This document shows positions 13,099 to 27,047 of a DNA stretch of 64,000 nucleotides, piece after piece. Made by a program: the position numbers and the translations under genes. This stretch comes from Zonotrichia leucophrys gambelii. Its lineage: Eukaryota > Chordata > Aves > Passeriformes > Passerellidae. Below the pieces are notes generated by a model that was given only the letters and a program-made list of their open reading frames with translations, was not told the origin of the DNA and searched no databases. Numbering within the stretch: position 1 is the stretch's first letter; every line of letters starts with the position of its first letter. Location: positions 18,044,599-18,108,598 of the forward strand of contig NC_088177.1 of assembly GCF_028769735.1 (NCBI RefSeq). Reading direction: 5' to 3'.

Positions 13099-14228
13099 GT
13101 CTCTGCTTTTCTCTTCTGCCCCTCTGGCAGAGCCAATTGCATCATCCCAAATGTGCCAGCCTGCTCTGCTCCCTGCCACGTGAGCAGGCTGTCCTGCAGA
13201 ACGATGAGCTGAGTACCCCTGTCCCAGATGGATGCCTGAGCCCCTGGATTGTGCTCCAGGCTCCCAGGAAGTTGCACTGATTGGTACAGTGCAGTGAAGG
13301 ACACTGAATCTCCAAGGAGCACTGTGGCAGGAGTGGGCCCAGAGTTCCTACTGGCTGTTCCCAGCTCTGTGCCTTGAAATCTCGTGTGACTGTCAGCCAC
13401 ATGCAGCTGGGCATGAACGGTGCCATTTTCCATGGGGAGAGCCCCCAGTGTCTCAGGGTCAGCTCAGAGTTGGTGTTTGGGGTCCAAGGGCAGCAGAGTC
13501 CCAGTTGTTTAGTCCAGGAGAAGTCCTGTGACATTCATTATTTTGGGAGGCAGCCCCCCACTGTCAGCCATGTGTGACTGGATGCACGTGGTGGCCCTTT
13601 TCCATGGGAAAAACTCAATCCACCTTCTGCCTTCACTCTGCCAGAGGCCCTGATCTCCTTGGTGCGCTGGCCAGAGCAGAGTGCCAGTGCCTGTGAACAG
13701 TGGAGTGCCATAAACCCCTGTTGGGTGGGGTGTGCAGCAGAGAGGCAAAGGAGGAACCAGGGGCATCATCAGGGTCAGTCCTTTCATTTCCCTCCCTCAG
13801 TGGCCTGGTGTGAGTTCAGGTTGCTGCCATCTGTAGCTGACTCATAGCAGCACTGAGTGCTGATGCCTGGCTGAGAGATGAGAGGTAACTGGTTTTCCTC
13901 CCAATCTAATCTCACACCCCAGGGAGAAGAGATCATGTGGAAACAAAGCAAAGTGCTGAGAGTTAGTGTCCTCTGCTGACCTCATGAATATGATTATCTG
14001 AATGGATAACTTTTACTTGGCAGCTTTGTGCATGCTGTTCTGGGTTCAAAATAATCAATATGCCTTCAAGAAGCTTATCCTAAACCCTTCTGACAAATTA
14101 TTAATAGAAGTAATTTGAGCAGTCAAACTATACAGAAAACTTAGACTTTTTCCTGTTCCAAAGCTTGGTTGCTGGGAATGCAGTATACAAGGTAACAATT
14201 TTGCCTTACCCTTCCCCAAAATGATTTT
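13099..14228. other. Intergenic sequence, no supported gene
   Basis: The region is of moderate GC up to about 13850, then more AT-rich. Minus-strand frames of 130-147 codons at 13.0-13.5 kb overlap each other in different frames and carry no splice or domain evidence, so they are left uncalled. Confidence 0.5.
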
Positions 14229-14267
14229 CTGACAGAAGAGAAGCTTTGTTCTTTTGAAGTGCAGTAG
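14229..14267 (+). repeat. 39-bp dispersed repeat, copy B
   Basis: The sequence is identical over all 39 bases to 10797-10835. Similarity stops abruptly at both ends: copy A continues 'catctcccttt', copy B continues 'aaatagcagc'. No target-site duplication is evident. Confidence 0.8.
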
Positions 14268-16262
14268 AAATAGCAGCACAGCCACTCCAAACTGAGTTTA
14301 GATTTGATCAGGTGCAGATAGATACGTGGAAGAGTCTGTATTTTCTTCCTGTGTTCACAGACATTTACAGGAAACGTGTCTTTCTATGGCAAAAATGAAC
14401 AGAACAGCAGAGAACTTTGAAAAGTTCAGAAAAGGGAATGTATTTGAACAGTTTCTCAAGCACTGCAGGACAAAACCAGTCCTGCTTCCACCTACATTGG
14501 AATGAAGGAGGATATTATGAACTAAGCGATACTCCTAATGTGCAGTACCAGTTAATTGTTGGGTGTTCCAGAAAATATTCTCTTTGTCACCTTCAGTAGG
14601 GCACAGGGGATTTGACTAGGGGTGGAATCACAGAGAGATGACTGTCTTCCCTGCAGAGACTCAGATGGAAGAAACACTTTGACAGGGTAAATTAGATGCA
14701 GGACAAAGACCTTCTGATCACAGCTGGTTTCAATGGGCTTATTTGAATGGGAAAGCTCTGAGCTGAGGGCAAACTTTGCTGATGAGTCAGAATTGTGTGT
14801 TGCAGTGAAGGAATTGTAGGGTTTTTATTTTCAGTACTTCTGAGATTTCCTGTTCCCTACTGACACTGCCACTAAAATGTTAAAAGATGTGAGGGGATGG
14901 AAAACAGTCCACTTGTGATGTTTGCTTTCCTGCTGAGCAGCCACTAGCAGAGCAATTTTCCCAATTAGTTAGAACCCTAAGAAAATTTTGCTGCAACTTT
15001 GTAAAATCTGACTCTGTTCTTCAAAAGAGGAAGCATAGCCTATAGAGAACACACTGACTTGGCCCTCTGAAGCCTAAAGCTGAATTTGAGATATCTCATC
15101 TTGTTTTGGACAAGTGCCTTGTCCACTTCTTAAAAATTATACTTTTCTAGTGAGGCTGGGCTGTTCCTGTTGCAAGTTCTTCCTGGCAGTGGCAGTACTG
15201 TGTGTTTGAGGTCCTGCCACCACAGCATTTTGATACTGTCTGGAGAATTCTTGCTTTAACTGTAGGATACCTATACAAATTGAAATGTGGGATGTGGAAA
15301 GTACAACACTAGTTCATATAAAAATTACTTCTGTCATCATTTTACTCTCCAGGACATTGTATTGTGGGTCAGGGCTATTCAGCTGTTTGACAACTGTCTC
15401 TGCCTCAAGATTTCAGGCTTTACTGCTTTTAAAGATTGCTGCTTGTCCTGTGGCTGATGGATGAGTGTTTTGGGTCTCAAACTGTTGCAGCAGCACTTCT
15501 GAGACACAGGACTGTAACTATGAAATAGTAAAAAGTCACTACTTTCTCCCCCTGCTGACTAGAGGAAATAAATCCAACAGATAACAGCTTTGAGATGAGC
15601 CAGATGTGGATGTGTTTTCCCCAGAACTGGAGCCTCAAGCCCTGTGTTTCTGGTCCCAGCAGCTGCACACGTGCACATCCCCTCTGGGTGGCTGACCCGT
15701 TCTCCCATGGAAGCAGCCATTGACTCCAGAGCCTATGGTTCCAGGGGTGGCAGCAGCACCATGGTGGGAGTGACAGTTTTAATGTCACAGCACTGCTGAA
15801 CCATGGTGCTGAAATAAAACCAAAGTGGCTGAACCCAGTGGCTGTGCTGGCTGGGTGAAAGATGATCCAGATGTCCTGAGCACTGTGTAATTTCCAGAAA
15901 TACATCTGCATTTCTTCTCCCACAGTATTCTGAAAAAAGCTGCAGGGCAGCAGCAGGAGACACAGGTGGCCAGCAGCTCCAGCACACGCTAGTCCTAATG
16001 GGAAATCTAGTCTGAGCACATAAAAATCTGTCTGTGTGCATCTGTGTCAGAAGCAGACACTGAATTTTTCACTTCTTTCTCGTGCCAGAGGGGCTGCCTG
16101 CACACCTGGCTCTCCATGAGCATTAGGAACTCTCTGGGGCAGCCTGAGCACCAGTTTGTTGAGGGCTTGTTTTGGGAAACTGGTCATGACCTCACCTTTG
16201 TAGGGCATTGTGCCTGCAGTGTCACTGCTGTCACCCTGTGGTGCCCATGGACAGGGCCCAGC
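14268..16262. other. Intergenic sequence, no supported gene
   Basis: Unique-looking sequence. The longest frame is on the minus strand at 15477-16019 (180 codons) but shows no domain, no coding-type codon bias and no supporting splice sites. No repeat family is recognised. Confidence 0.5.
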
Positions 16263-16352
16263 ACAGCCCTGTGTGCTGTGGATATCCTGGCTGGGCCAGC
16301 ACACACAGCCCTGTGGCACTGTGGTTATCCTGGCTGGCTCAGCACACACAGC
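16263..16352 (+). repeat. Two-copy tandem duplication, period about 42 bp
   Basis: Two adjacent imperfect copies share 'tatcctggctgg' followed by 'cagcacacacag', starting near 16283 and 16325. The copies differ by a few substitutions. It looks like a young local duplication, not a transposon. Confidence 0.65.
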
Positions 16353-18855
16353 ACCTTCCTCTTCCAGAGACAGATCACAAAGCAAATGAGATGAACGTGT
16401 CCCATATTAACACATCATCAGTAACCAAACATACAAAGGAAGAAGGTGGTGACTTCAGTGGAAGCCATCTGAGTGAAGCCAAAGGTGCTTATAAATGTCC
16501 ACTTCTTGCCAAGATACTGTTTGGGAAAAAAAAAAAAAGGTTCATTTTGAACATAAGTTTGACCTTGCTTTAGGGTTGGAGAATCCCGGAAGTTTTTGTG
16601 TTTGTTTGATTGTTTGTTCCTTCTTGCACTGATTTCCTGGCTATTCCTGCTTGAAAGCTTTACTGGACAATGACTGAACCCTTTTGGCTTGTCTGCCAGA
16701 AAGCAGTTCATCACAAGAAAAATACTTTGTGTGTCACATTTTGCAGACAAACCCAAAAAGAACTTGGATGCTTCCCTTCCCCTGAACTTGCCCATATCTC
16801 ACAGGCCGTTTTTTTTAGAGCAATGTGGCAAAGCCTGTATTGCAGTGACTTCAAAGGAGCCTCAATTAGCCATCTTCATTAAAGATTGGCCCATACTCCA
16901 AGGAGAAACCTGAGCTGTGCTGCCTTTGGGCACAAAAGTTGTGATGCTTCTCTTTCATGTAAGGTCCCATTAAAGCGTTTGTGTGACCTGGTGCACCAGG
17001 CTCAGCACTGATGCTAAATGGACCATTTGTACACAATGTTTTATGCCCCAAAAGAGTGTATTCAAATGCTATTGTAACAATAACCTGTCTCCTGCAACAA
17101 AAGTACTGAGCAAGATGCTGGATCAAAGTCATCTCTTGGACCTGATGGCAGTTTCCTTATTTTGAGACCACTGAGTCAGAAAGGAGCTCTTCCTGAGCAT
17201 GCTGTGCCCTCAGCAGCTGGATGTCCAACAGGTAAGTCAAGGTTCTGTGCAGTTCCAGGAACTCTGCTCAGTGCTTGCTTCCCAGGAGAGGTCCAAGGCA
17301 AGGAGTTGGTGACCTTGAGGTATGACCTAACCCCAAAAATGGAGATCTTTGGATTATCACTTTCTAATGGAACATTGCAAAGAGGTACCTGAACCTGTTT
17401 TAATTACAGTGATCCATAAAATTGTCATATCTGACACTTTGCAGGGCAGTTTGTTGGTCACCACAATGTCCAAGCCTTCTCTCTCAGACAGAACTCCTCA
17501 CTAGAGCAGGGAGAAGTCTTGTCCTGATGTCTGGACCTTTCTGGAGGGCCTGAGAGTATTTGCCCTCAACCAGGTGGGAGGCTGGGCAGAGCTGTGGCAT
17601 GGGAGGCCACAGTTCCAAAGGGCTTGTTGTCCCTGTCTCCCCACTCAGGGCTGGGTGGTCTCAGCTTTGAGGCTGCTGGGATTTGAGTATGAGGCTGATT
17701 CTTCAGTGGCAGCATCTGTTCTTAGCTCTGCCTCAAAGTTTTGTGCAAGTTCTCTAGCAAAAGTAAAGTTTCATGAGGAAAGTCTAACTACAAGTCAGCA
17801 GAGGTGGTAAAAGGGAGTGGGTAGGAAAGAAACCTGCTGATCTCCAGTCTATTTTAATTATATGTTGTAAAGTAAAGGGGCCCTGACTATGCCAGTCAAG
17901 CATCCTCAGAGGAATAGAACTATCTGCATGTTTTATCTTCAATAACACTGGGTTTTTTTAATTTTCTACAGGGAATTAAGCTGCTCTTTCATGAGGCGGA
18001 TCTGGGGCAGTATGTGCCTGTGTCCTAAATTCCTGATAAGGGGAGAGGAGTTATGTAACTGGCACCAGGAGATCAAAACTCCTGCTATGCTGGGCTCACT
18101 CAATAAAAATGGTATCAGGGGAAAATACATGCCAAAGTAGGCTTAAATAAACAGCACAGAGGCAATGGACCTGAATGACACATGGAAGGGTTACAGGGAA
18201 GACACAGTCATTTTAGTAGTGATTTAAGAGTTTAAAGGAGCAATGGCAGCTTAGGGGTAAATGCAGTGTTCATCTGTATGTTGCAAACAGCTGATATTTT
18301 CATAAGAAAGTTTTTTTGTTTACTTTTGGATTTTTTTCTATCCAGTTTTAGCTGTCTGGTGTGAAATCTGGCAGTGTGTGTTGGATCAGAGCACGTTCCC
18401 ACTGAAACCCAGTGTAAGGGCTTCCACAGGCTTGCCAGTTTTCCAGGATCTATCAAGCTTCACAAATATTTATCAAGCAGATAAACTTTCACAGCAACTC
18501 ACTCTAAACCATTGAAGTTATTTCTTGGAAAAGATAAAATTTGTTAAGAAAAGAAACCCTATTAAAATTTCCTGAGAGACAGCACTCCAATGACAACTAG
18601 CCTTCTAAATGCCCAGCATAAAAAGGAAGAATAGCATGGTATTTGATTTCCTGAGTGCTAAGAAACAAGCTAAGAACAACAAATACTGTCCCTGTTTGGT
18701 TTGACACGGAGCCATGCAGACACTGGCGCTCCTGTGCAGTCCTTGCAGTTCTGCAGGGTTTTCCCACCGTGCTTGGAGCCTGCACACTCCAGGCTGTGTG
18801 TGTGTGCCTCTGTAGGTATTTGGAGCTACCCAAAGAGGTTTACACTGCTCACCCC
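16353..18855. other. Intergenic sequence, no supported gene
   Basis: A short A-run is present at about 16527. Several AT-rich and GC-moderate stretches alternate. No supported exon, RNA gene or transposon is seen. Confidence 0.5.
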
Positions 18856-18903
18856 TTTACATCAGGAGTGGGGATGTTTTTACATCCCCACTCTTGATGT
18901 AAA
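18856..18903 (+). repeat. 22-bp inverted repeat with 4-base loop (hairpin)
   Basis: The left arm is 18856-18877, the loop TTTT is 18878-18881 and the right arm is 18882-18903. The arms are reverse complements at 21 of 22 positions. The single difference becomes a G-U pair in plus-strand RNA, so that transcript would form a fully paired 22-bp stem. The loop is too short for a usual microRNA precursor, and pairing does not clearly extend beyond the arms. It may be a fold-back from replication slippage or a small palindromic insertion. Confidence 0.85.
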
Positions 18904-21900
18904 CATAGATGGGCTGTAGCTCCTGTCTAAAAACTGCTTGGTTTTCTCAGGTTTTTAAAGAGTTATTCTGTTGTGCCTGAAAAACAAGAGGACGACTGTA
19001 GCCTATCTTATATTGTTCATGTGTAGGCTACATTTTGGCTTTCTCAGGATTTGGTGTAACACAGGTGCATTTTCATTGGTAAGATCCCCCTCTCTTCCTC
19101 AAGCCTAATAAATCAGCTATAAAGCAGCCCTGTAGTGCTGGGGCACATACAGGAGGGGGTCTGATGGGCAAAATGCACTTGGTAAAAGGCCAGAATAACT
19201 AGAAGGAATCCCAAGTTAAACAGAGACCCTTTAACTAATTTCCATTGGGCTCTGATGAGGTTAGAGCAGGATGTGTAAAGGCAAAATAATCTCTTAGCAC
19301 TCAATAAGAGCAGAAGGCCTATAAACCCTGTAGGATCATTGGCATTTCTTGCTCTTTGCCTCCCATTTCTGGTCTGAAAACTGTTAAGGCCCCAGCCTCT
19401 TCAGAGCCTCATCACTGCCAAAAGGCACTCCTCCCTGGCACTCTTAGCTGTCTGTGGAACAGAAGGATCCACTGGAAATGCCCCTGGTGTCCCTCAGTGG
19501 TGATGTGCTATTCTGCATTGATTGCAGAGTTTTGATGTTGCCTGTGAAAATGAGAGTATGCCCACCTTTGTTAAATGTCAGTGTTTTCAGAGATGTGCAA
19601 AGAGATGCCACAGGATGTGGGGAGATAGGAAAGACAATGTTGCTTGCTTTTCTCTTTAGGACTGGGATAGCTGAGTTTCACAGAGGTTTTCTGAGTCCTA
19701 GCACTGCTTGGAAATAAAAACCAGGGTGGGAAACAAAGGCTTAGCTATAGCAGCAGTGCAGCTGGGAATGCTCATTACAAACAGCATGTGTCATTATGGT
19801 GGGGTGGAAAAACTCATCAGTACCTCTACTACCTCTCAAGAACTCCTACCTTCCTACCCTCCTTTTGATGCACTCTTGCAATCTGCTGCTAGAAGGCCTT
19901 GTGCATCCTGCATTGCCTTTGTTCTCCTACTCCTGGCCCTTGGTTCTTCCATCAGCTCTTTTCAAACAACATTTTTTGCCAATCTAATACACACTAGACA
20001 TCTAATTTTAGAGAAGAAATAGTCCCAGGTGTTTTTCTGACTTGCACTGTAATACGTTTTTCTTAAACAGCTTCTTGATTTTTAATCTTCCAAAGTGTTG
20101 TAGCACTTGGAAAAGCAGCCTCGTTTGGGCCTCCTTTACCTGCTGTTTTACATTTCTGTGATCAGAATTATAAATAAAATCACATTTCAAAGTCCTTATT
20201 CATAGTCTAAAGGTTAATACCAAGGGGTCACCCTCTGTATTTCCCTCAAAGCAGGAATACTTGGTTCCTGTACAGGTCGCAATTTCTGTGCCATACCAGC
20301 TATTGCCTGGTTGTTACTGAGATCCCAATAGAGAATCTCTTGGTTGGAGGCAAAGCTGAGCTGTGATATGTGTTGTTTGATCTTATCAAACACAAGTGTG
20401 AGGCAAAGATCCAACAAGAGTGATGATTTCATCCTTTAGATACCAAAACTAAATATTCCAATTTTGTGAGGAGAAAAGAAAGACACCATTTTGTATCTGT
20501 GTGGGATGTTGTTGGTACTTTTTCTGTCTCCTACCTGAACTCAGGCACCTAAGGATTACATTTTTCTTGTTGACTCCTTTTCCTCAGCTGAGTTTACAGC
20601 ATCTATGCTGAGCTTTTATGCCTTGATCCAAAACCTGCACAAAAGGATAAAATATTTTCAGAAAACTTCTTTTTAACTTTAATGTCTGTGGTGTCTTTTC
20701 ACAAAGAATTTGCTGTGATTTAGCAGCATGACTACTGTATAAAATGCTATAACTAGCATGATCTACCTAGCTTTGTAGAGAGATGTAATAAAAAGTAAAG
20801 ACAAAATTGCGTGGTCTTGGGAAAAAGAAAACAGAATATGCAAGAAGGCTGAGAAAACTTTGTTTCTTCTCCATAGTATTAGCTGGTTTAAGAAACATAA
20901 CTTCTCTAAAACCTCAGCCTTGGATAGAATCGCTGCAACCTTATGGAACAAGACACATATTACACAGAGTGTCTTGAAACACCCTTTTCTTTGTTTATAT
21001 GTAATACCCCTGGGAAGAAAGAAACATGGCTTTCATTTACGAACAAATCATTGATTGTCTGAGCAGCAGTTAAAAAATATTAAAAAGAAAGAAAAAGGCG
21101 CAGCAGATATTTTGATGACTAGTCAAACAGCAGAGAGCAGTCTCCCTTGCCAGGTGTGCATCATTCTAATGTCACTCTGTTGTCCCTCCAAAGGATCAGT
21201 GTGGTTTGTGGCTGTACACAAATACTGGGGAGTGGCAGACTCTTACAAATACAGCCCCTCTCACCTCTTTGTTCTTGGTATGTGCCAGCCATGATCAGCA
21301 GAGTATAACGAGCCCTTTCAATACCTTCATTTTTCTCTTCCCTTTTAGAGTTGTCTTTTTAAGCCTTCTTTTGGTTTTGCTGTAATGTGATGCTAATTCT
21401 ATTATAAGTCAAAATGTTGACAGGCGTATGCTTCCTCTGTAAGTTTGGAGCTTGTGGGTGAATAACATGTCTGTGTGCCACATTTAGCTTTGTGCTTTGC
21501 TGGAACAGGCTGTTCCAACACATCAGTTTTTTTCTCCTAGGCCTCACCTTTCTGCCCATATGAAATGCAAGCTGCTTGCTATTTCATATCTTGCTCTTTT
21601 ATCATGAGTTAATTATTTTCCTACACTGTCTTCCTCCTACTGTCCCTCCTTTTCTACATCTCTGTAGAATTCTTTAAGCATGAAATGGATCTCTTCAAGC
21701 CAAGTGCTGTGCTTGATTGCTGCTGTGTATTTAGGGTAACTATAGTGCTCTAGTGGCCCAGAGTCCCTGTGGAAGGCCATGGAGACCAAGGATATGGCCA
21801 TGGTTCCCAGGAAACTGAGAGACATTGAATTTGCATCCTATGTTTTGACACCAAACTCTGGAAGGAGAGCCAGGCATTTCTTAATGTCTCTGTTTTCTTG

Positions 21901-24900
21901 CAAGCAAGAGCTGCAGTTGCCATGGATATGTTTTGAGATCTTAAATGGAAGGGGAAGAGGTTGAGAAGGCACGTGCCATGGTGCAGCCAGTGCGCTTAGA
22001 CCAGAATCCCTTCAGGAGCTGCAGTCAAGTAGACTCAAACTCAGCAATGTGAAGTACAAACTCATCTACTGAATGGACAGAAGGAACCTGGACAAGCAGC
22101 AAAAAAGGACTGGTTGAATGTGATTTGTGAATGCTGCTCAAGAATCAGGGGTCAGTGGACCTGCTTGCTCAGCAGCAACACACAAAGCTATTCCTGTATC
22201 AGCCCCGTGTTGGGAGCAGACCCCAGTCCTTGAACCACAGCCACCATGGAGGAGAGCAGAGTCAGGTAAAAAGAAACAGCACATCTGAATTTCCTCTCCA
22301 CATTTATAGTTCTGTTCAAGGGAACACAACTTTTTCCTGGAAAGGAATCATCCTAAAGGTATTTGGTGGTATAAGAAAAGTGCCATCGTTGAAGCATCAT
22401 CTGGTGCCCCAACCCTGCCATCTCTCTGTGCCCCACTTGGCCGTGCAGTGCTGACATCAGGGCTGGGTTCATCCCACAGCTGTAAATGCAGCCAGGGCTG
22501 GGGCAGCATTTCCGTCCCAAAGGCAGGGATCCCAGGATCTGGGGAGGCTGAGGATTCTCACAGCTTGGGTATTGAGGAGCCACAGAGACTCCCAGGACCA
22601 CTATCTGGGAAGTCAACTTACGTCTGCTTATAGACAAACAATATTGCAAAGAAAAAATCATCTTAGTAAATATTTATCTGCGTGCCATGTACAGCACATA
22701 TTTAAATTGGCTCACTGTATTCAGTATCAGGGTTTGCCAGCAAATGGACAGTCTTGTGTGCAAAATACTTCAGTTCTAACAATTAAGGATCTGTCAGATT
22801 TCCACCAGATGAGTAGTTATTTAATTAAGTGATTATATATGTCCTGTACTATTTAATACATAATAAAATTAGTTTAATGAATATGTGAGCTAAGATTAAG
22901 GCTGATAATTTAATCACTGACAGCAGAGTCTCTCTATTTGGAAAATAATGCTTTTGCATTGACACATTAATGGTTGCTTTTTTTTCATGCAGTTATTTTA
23001 CATGCAAAGATACAAAACCCACCATTTTCCTGGAGGCAGGAATAAAACTGCAAAAGCTGTAGAGGAAGCTGGACAGGGAGCTGTGGTTCTGACTTTCTGA
23101 CAGAAAAAAAAGTAATTTTGGAGGGGAGCAGTCAGACTTTTTATTGGAAAAATCAGTCAGGTGGAAAACTCTTGATCAGTCATCCCAGTTGCCTCAACTG
23201 GTTCTGAACATCTTATTTCCCAATACCCAGTACCAGTTCCAGGTTTCTGGGGGAAAGCTGTGGCTTCTTGCTGGCCAGTCCTGCACTCCCAGCACACTGA
23301 TTTCTCCAGAACAGATTGTATGATTTTGTATGAGGGCTGCATCTGCTGCATGTTAAATTAATATTGTGTACTGGTGTCTGGAGACAGAAACAATAAATAA
23401 CCTCTAAGCAGAAAGAAGGCTATATTTAGGTCTAGGCTGAGTATGCCCTCTGCCTGCCAAATGCAAAAAATCCAAACCCTAATGCTTTTTCATTTCCTGC
23501 TAGAGACTTACATACAGGTTTTTCCTCCTTGTGTTTTAACCTTGCAAGCATGGTTGCAGCCTTGTGTCAGGCAGCTGCTCTGTGACAGCTCTGAGAGCAC
23601 ATGGTGTGACTTCCAGGCTGTCAGGGCCATGGGGCACTGGCAGGGGCTGTCCCTGTCCCTGGGGCCTCTCCTCAGCCCAGCCAAGGGCCAGAGCCCCACT
23701 GGAGTCCCTGCACCAGCGCTGCCTCAGGAGGCTTAGCACAGCACAGCCACGGCTCTGGCAAGCCCAGTTCCATCCCCAAGACCCTGCCCAGCCATCCTGG
23801 CACTGTGCCTGGTCCTGGATCCCTGCACCGAGCTGAACCTGACCCCCACCCCTGGGGGTACATCCTGGCCTGGCCTTGTCCTATCCCCATTCCCAGGAAG
23901 TTGCTGGAGCTGCTCCCAGGCTTCCCTGGTGCTTGGCTGGGGTTCCCCTGGGAGCACCCACTGCCTCTGTCATTCACAGTGCCCTGACACAGTGCTGTCA
24001 TCCTTCCAAACACCACCATGGAAAGACCCCTTTGACCATTTCAGCTGAGAAAGATTAATGCAGAAAGGACTTGGGCTAAAGCGTACACAAAGGGCTTCTA
24101 TGGTTCCTGCTTTATTATTTTTCACCAGGAGCACAGAATCCCCTTTAAAGAGGCAGTGTGTCTCTGGGAACAGCCTCTGTCATGGTGGAATACAGAGGTT
24201 CATGAGTTAGATTTAAATGAAATGCAGTGGATATCACAGAGAATCCAGCTGTGAGACTCAGCATAGGCTAAATTTATCCTGTTCTCTGCACTCTGCTGTA
24301 CTCTGCTTTAGAGGTTTGACAAATGGTCTACAGGTCTGAATATTTCAGAAACAGCCTGGCATTACTCTCAGGTTCAAATAGGAAGTAAAGACTGCCAAAA
24401 GCCATTGGAAAAAGAAAAAGGGCTGCTTGTCACCAGCACTTAGGGGACTTTGGCCTTTCAAGAGGTGATTCTGAGCTCCTGATGAGAGCAGACTTTCATA
24501 AACTGCAATCTAGTTTCACAATTGTACAGCCAGGCTGGATCTTTTGTTCCTAGAACTTCTGAAGTTGCTAAAAAAATCCCAGTTATTGAAAACCTCTTTT
24601 TTCTTTCCCTTTTGCCAAGACTGAGTCCCTCAGTAATGCTGAGCCTGTGCATATTGCTCTCTCTGCAAGTTATCATGAAATGGAGAATAAGAGCATCCAC
24701 CTTTGTGGGGAAGACAGTTGTAAGAGATAGGAGAGCAATTTCCCCTTCTAGATATTGCTTCCTTCCCTGTGCAGACTATGTTAGATATGAGTGGAAAACC
24801 GCCTAATCCATAAGCCCAAACTGTTTGGAAACACATCGTAGCATGAAAGTCAGGTTTCTCAGGTCCCATTTAAAGCCCAGTACAAAGTAATGCTTTGTGA

Positions 24901-26999
24901 GCTGCTGTTTCAGAAAAGGATGGTTTATTTCAAATGCTGCAGTACATGACTGTGCCTCACTGTGCCATCTGTGTTTTGAATGCAGCAGGTTTTGTTGTGT
25001 AGGTACATGTATATATGGTGTATATGTAAGTGAGAGAAGCTAAGGGTGAACTATCTACCTGCTTCCACTTCTCATTTCTATGGACTAGACAGATATCTGC
25101 ATCATTGCTTAACCTCAAGCTAAGATTAGTGGCATTAGAAGCTTTCTATACAAGTCACTGGAGAGGTAGGAGGGATTTTTTCCACAATCAAATGCTTATT
25201 TCCAGTATCCAGCAGAATACAAGTCTCCTGGTTGAACTGCAAATTCAAAACTGACTATGAATGACCAAGGGAATGATACAATTTCTTTAGCCATGTAAGA
25301 CACAGACTTTGATCTTGGACTGTAGTAAAAAAGCTGCTTTGATTTAATTGTCACTTAAATGGGCATAAATCAGGAATAGGTCATGTAAATCTTACATCTG
25401 TACTTCACCTTCCGGTAAGTCTCAAAGGCTCAATGGTGATGTGATCTAATTTAAAATGTGTTTGAGTATTTATTCAGAATGAGTTTTACCAGAGTACTCT
25501 GGACCACTTTTGTATTTGAAAGGAGAAAGTAGGTTAAAAAAAATATTTTTTTTTACAAGAAAAAGTCAAGGCAAGAACACTCAGCATGAAGGTCTAGTTA
25601 GACACATGGCAGTGTTTAATCCTTACTGTTCCTAATCCTTCAGGCCAGGCTTGCAGCACTGGGAGCTTTTCAGCTCTTGCTCCAGGACATACTGACTGCT
25701 AAGAGGACAGAGCAGTCCCAGTCTCCTCATTTTGTGTTGGCTTAATGGGAGCAGTGCAAAGGACAAGATCCAGCATATGTTACAAGTATATTCCTGTGGG
25801 CTCCATATGTCATGCAGCTGCAAGGCTGCTGCCTCATAGAAGTAATAATAATATGGCCAAGAAACGACCATTATAATCAGGCATATGGGCAGCCAAGTGA
25901 GCAACACTGCCAGGAGGAATGCCTCCAGTGCAGCAGTTGTGAAATACTGATTAAGAAGTCCTAAAGTGGCTGCTTTCCTCTGACAAGTCATTCCTGCTGA
26001 AGCAGGCATGTTTCCAGGCTAATAGTTTCTAAGTGCACTTTCAGGCTTACACGTTTTGGATGTCTTTAGCTGAAGCTGGTTTGTTTTCCTGTCCGCATAT
26101 GCAATGCCTCCCATCATAACCCATCATTTCAGCTTATCATCACTCTCCTGGGAATCTTGAGTTCCTCAACAGAACTGACTGGAAACTCCCCTCATGATTC
26201 ATTTCCTGGGCAATTCAGTCAAACCCTAATAGGAAGAATTTTCTTATGGTAAAGAGAACACTAAATGTATCAGCTGCTTTTCTTCTTGTTCTTTTCTTTA
26301 ACTCATCCTTATTATATGTGAAAGGTGAGGATGAAATCTGCTTCTGTCAGATACAGTGCTGTTAAAAATAGACATATCTCAAGTAAGATGCCTTGGGGGA
26401 TGAGGTATTGCTGGAAACCTGATCAAACTTATCGCTTTGCAATTTTTACTTTCCTACACCCCCCCCTCAATTGCATGAATACATTGCTGCTCAGAGGCTT
26501 TGCTACTTATTTTAAATAAACTCTTCATACAGTAGTACCAGCAACCTAGAAGTGAAACAGGCTGTTCTGCAAGTGTCAACAATTAATATTACATGTTCTG
26601 TTTATGTTAGAGATTTATCCCAATGTCATTTGATCATTCTGAGAAAAGTCCTGTTAATAATATTTACGATAAAACTGAAAACAAAACTTAAAAGCATTCC
26701 TGTTCTGGAAAACCTTGTCTACTTCAAAACTACCTGAGGATCTTGACAGTACCTCATTCAGTACAGAGGTATTCTATTCATAATATTGCTGTGGGCTCCT
26801 GAGAGTTACTGTGCTGCACTCATGGGTATTGGTGCTAGTTCTGCCTGCAGTCTCCTCAGCCCCTCGCTACCAAAAGTGTTTGTCAGACTCATTTTGTGGT
26901 GAGTGTCACATTTTGTGATGTATGTGGCCTTTTGAGGTCTCCAGTTAAAAGAAGTGTTAGAGCTGCAAGACATTCTTAGCTGTTGACAGCCATAAGACA
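18904..26999. other. Intergenic sequence, no supported gene
   Basis: Mostly AT-rich unique-looking sequence. A higher-GC patch at 23.55-24.0 kb has several overlapping frames but no splice support. Plus-strand AATAAA words occur (for example near 23036 and 23393) without an upstream exon. No transposon is recognised. Confidence 0.5.
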
Positions 27000-27047
27000 T
27001 TTTCCTAATCAAAAGGAGTTCAGAGTTTCCTAATCAAAAGTTCAGAG
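27000..27047 (+). repeat. Two-copy tandem duplication of 22-25 bp
   Basis: The unit 'ttcctaatcaaaa' followed by 'gttcagag' occurs twice in succession, the first copy carrying three extra bases (gga). It is a simple local duplication. Confidence 0.75.

Noticed and set aside
15477..16019. 180-codon minus-strand frame
   Set aside because: No recognisable domain, no coding codon bias, no acceptor or poly-A signal in a sensible place.
25632..26009. 125-codon minus-strand frame with two hydrophobic stretches
   Set aside because: The tyrosine run comes from a small trinucleotide repeat, and there is no other support for coding.
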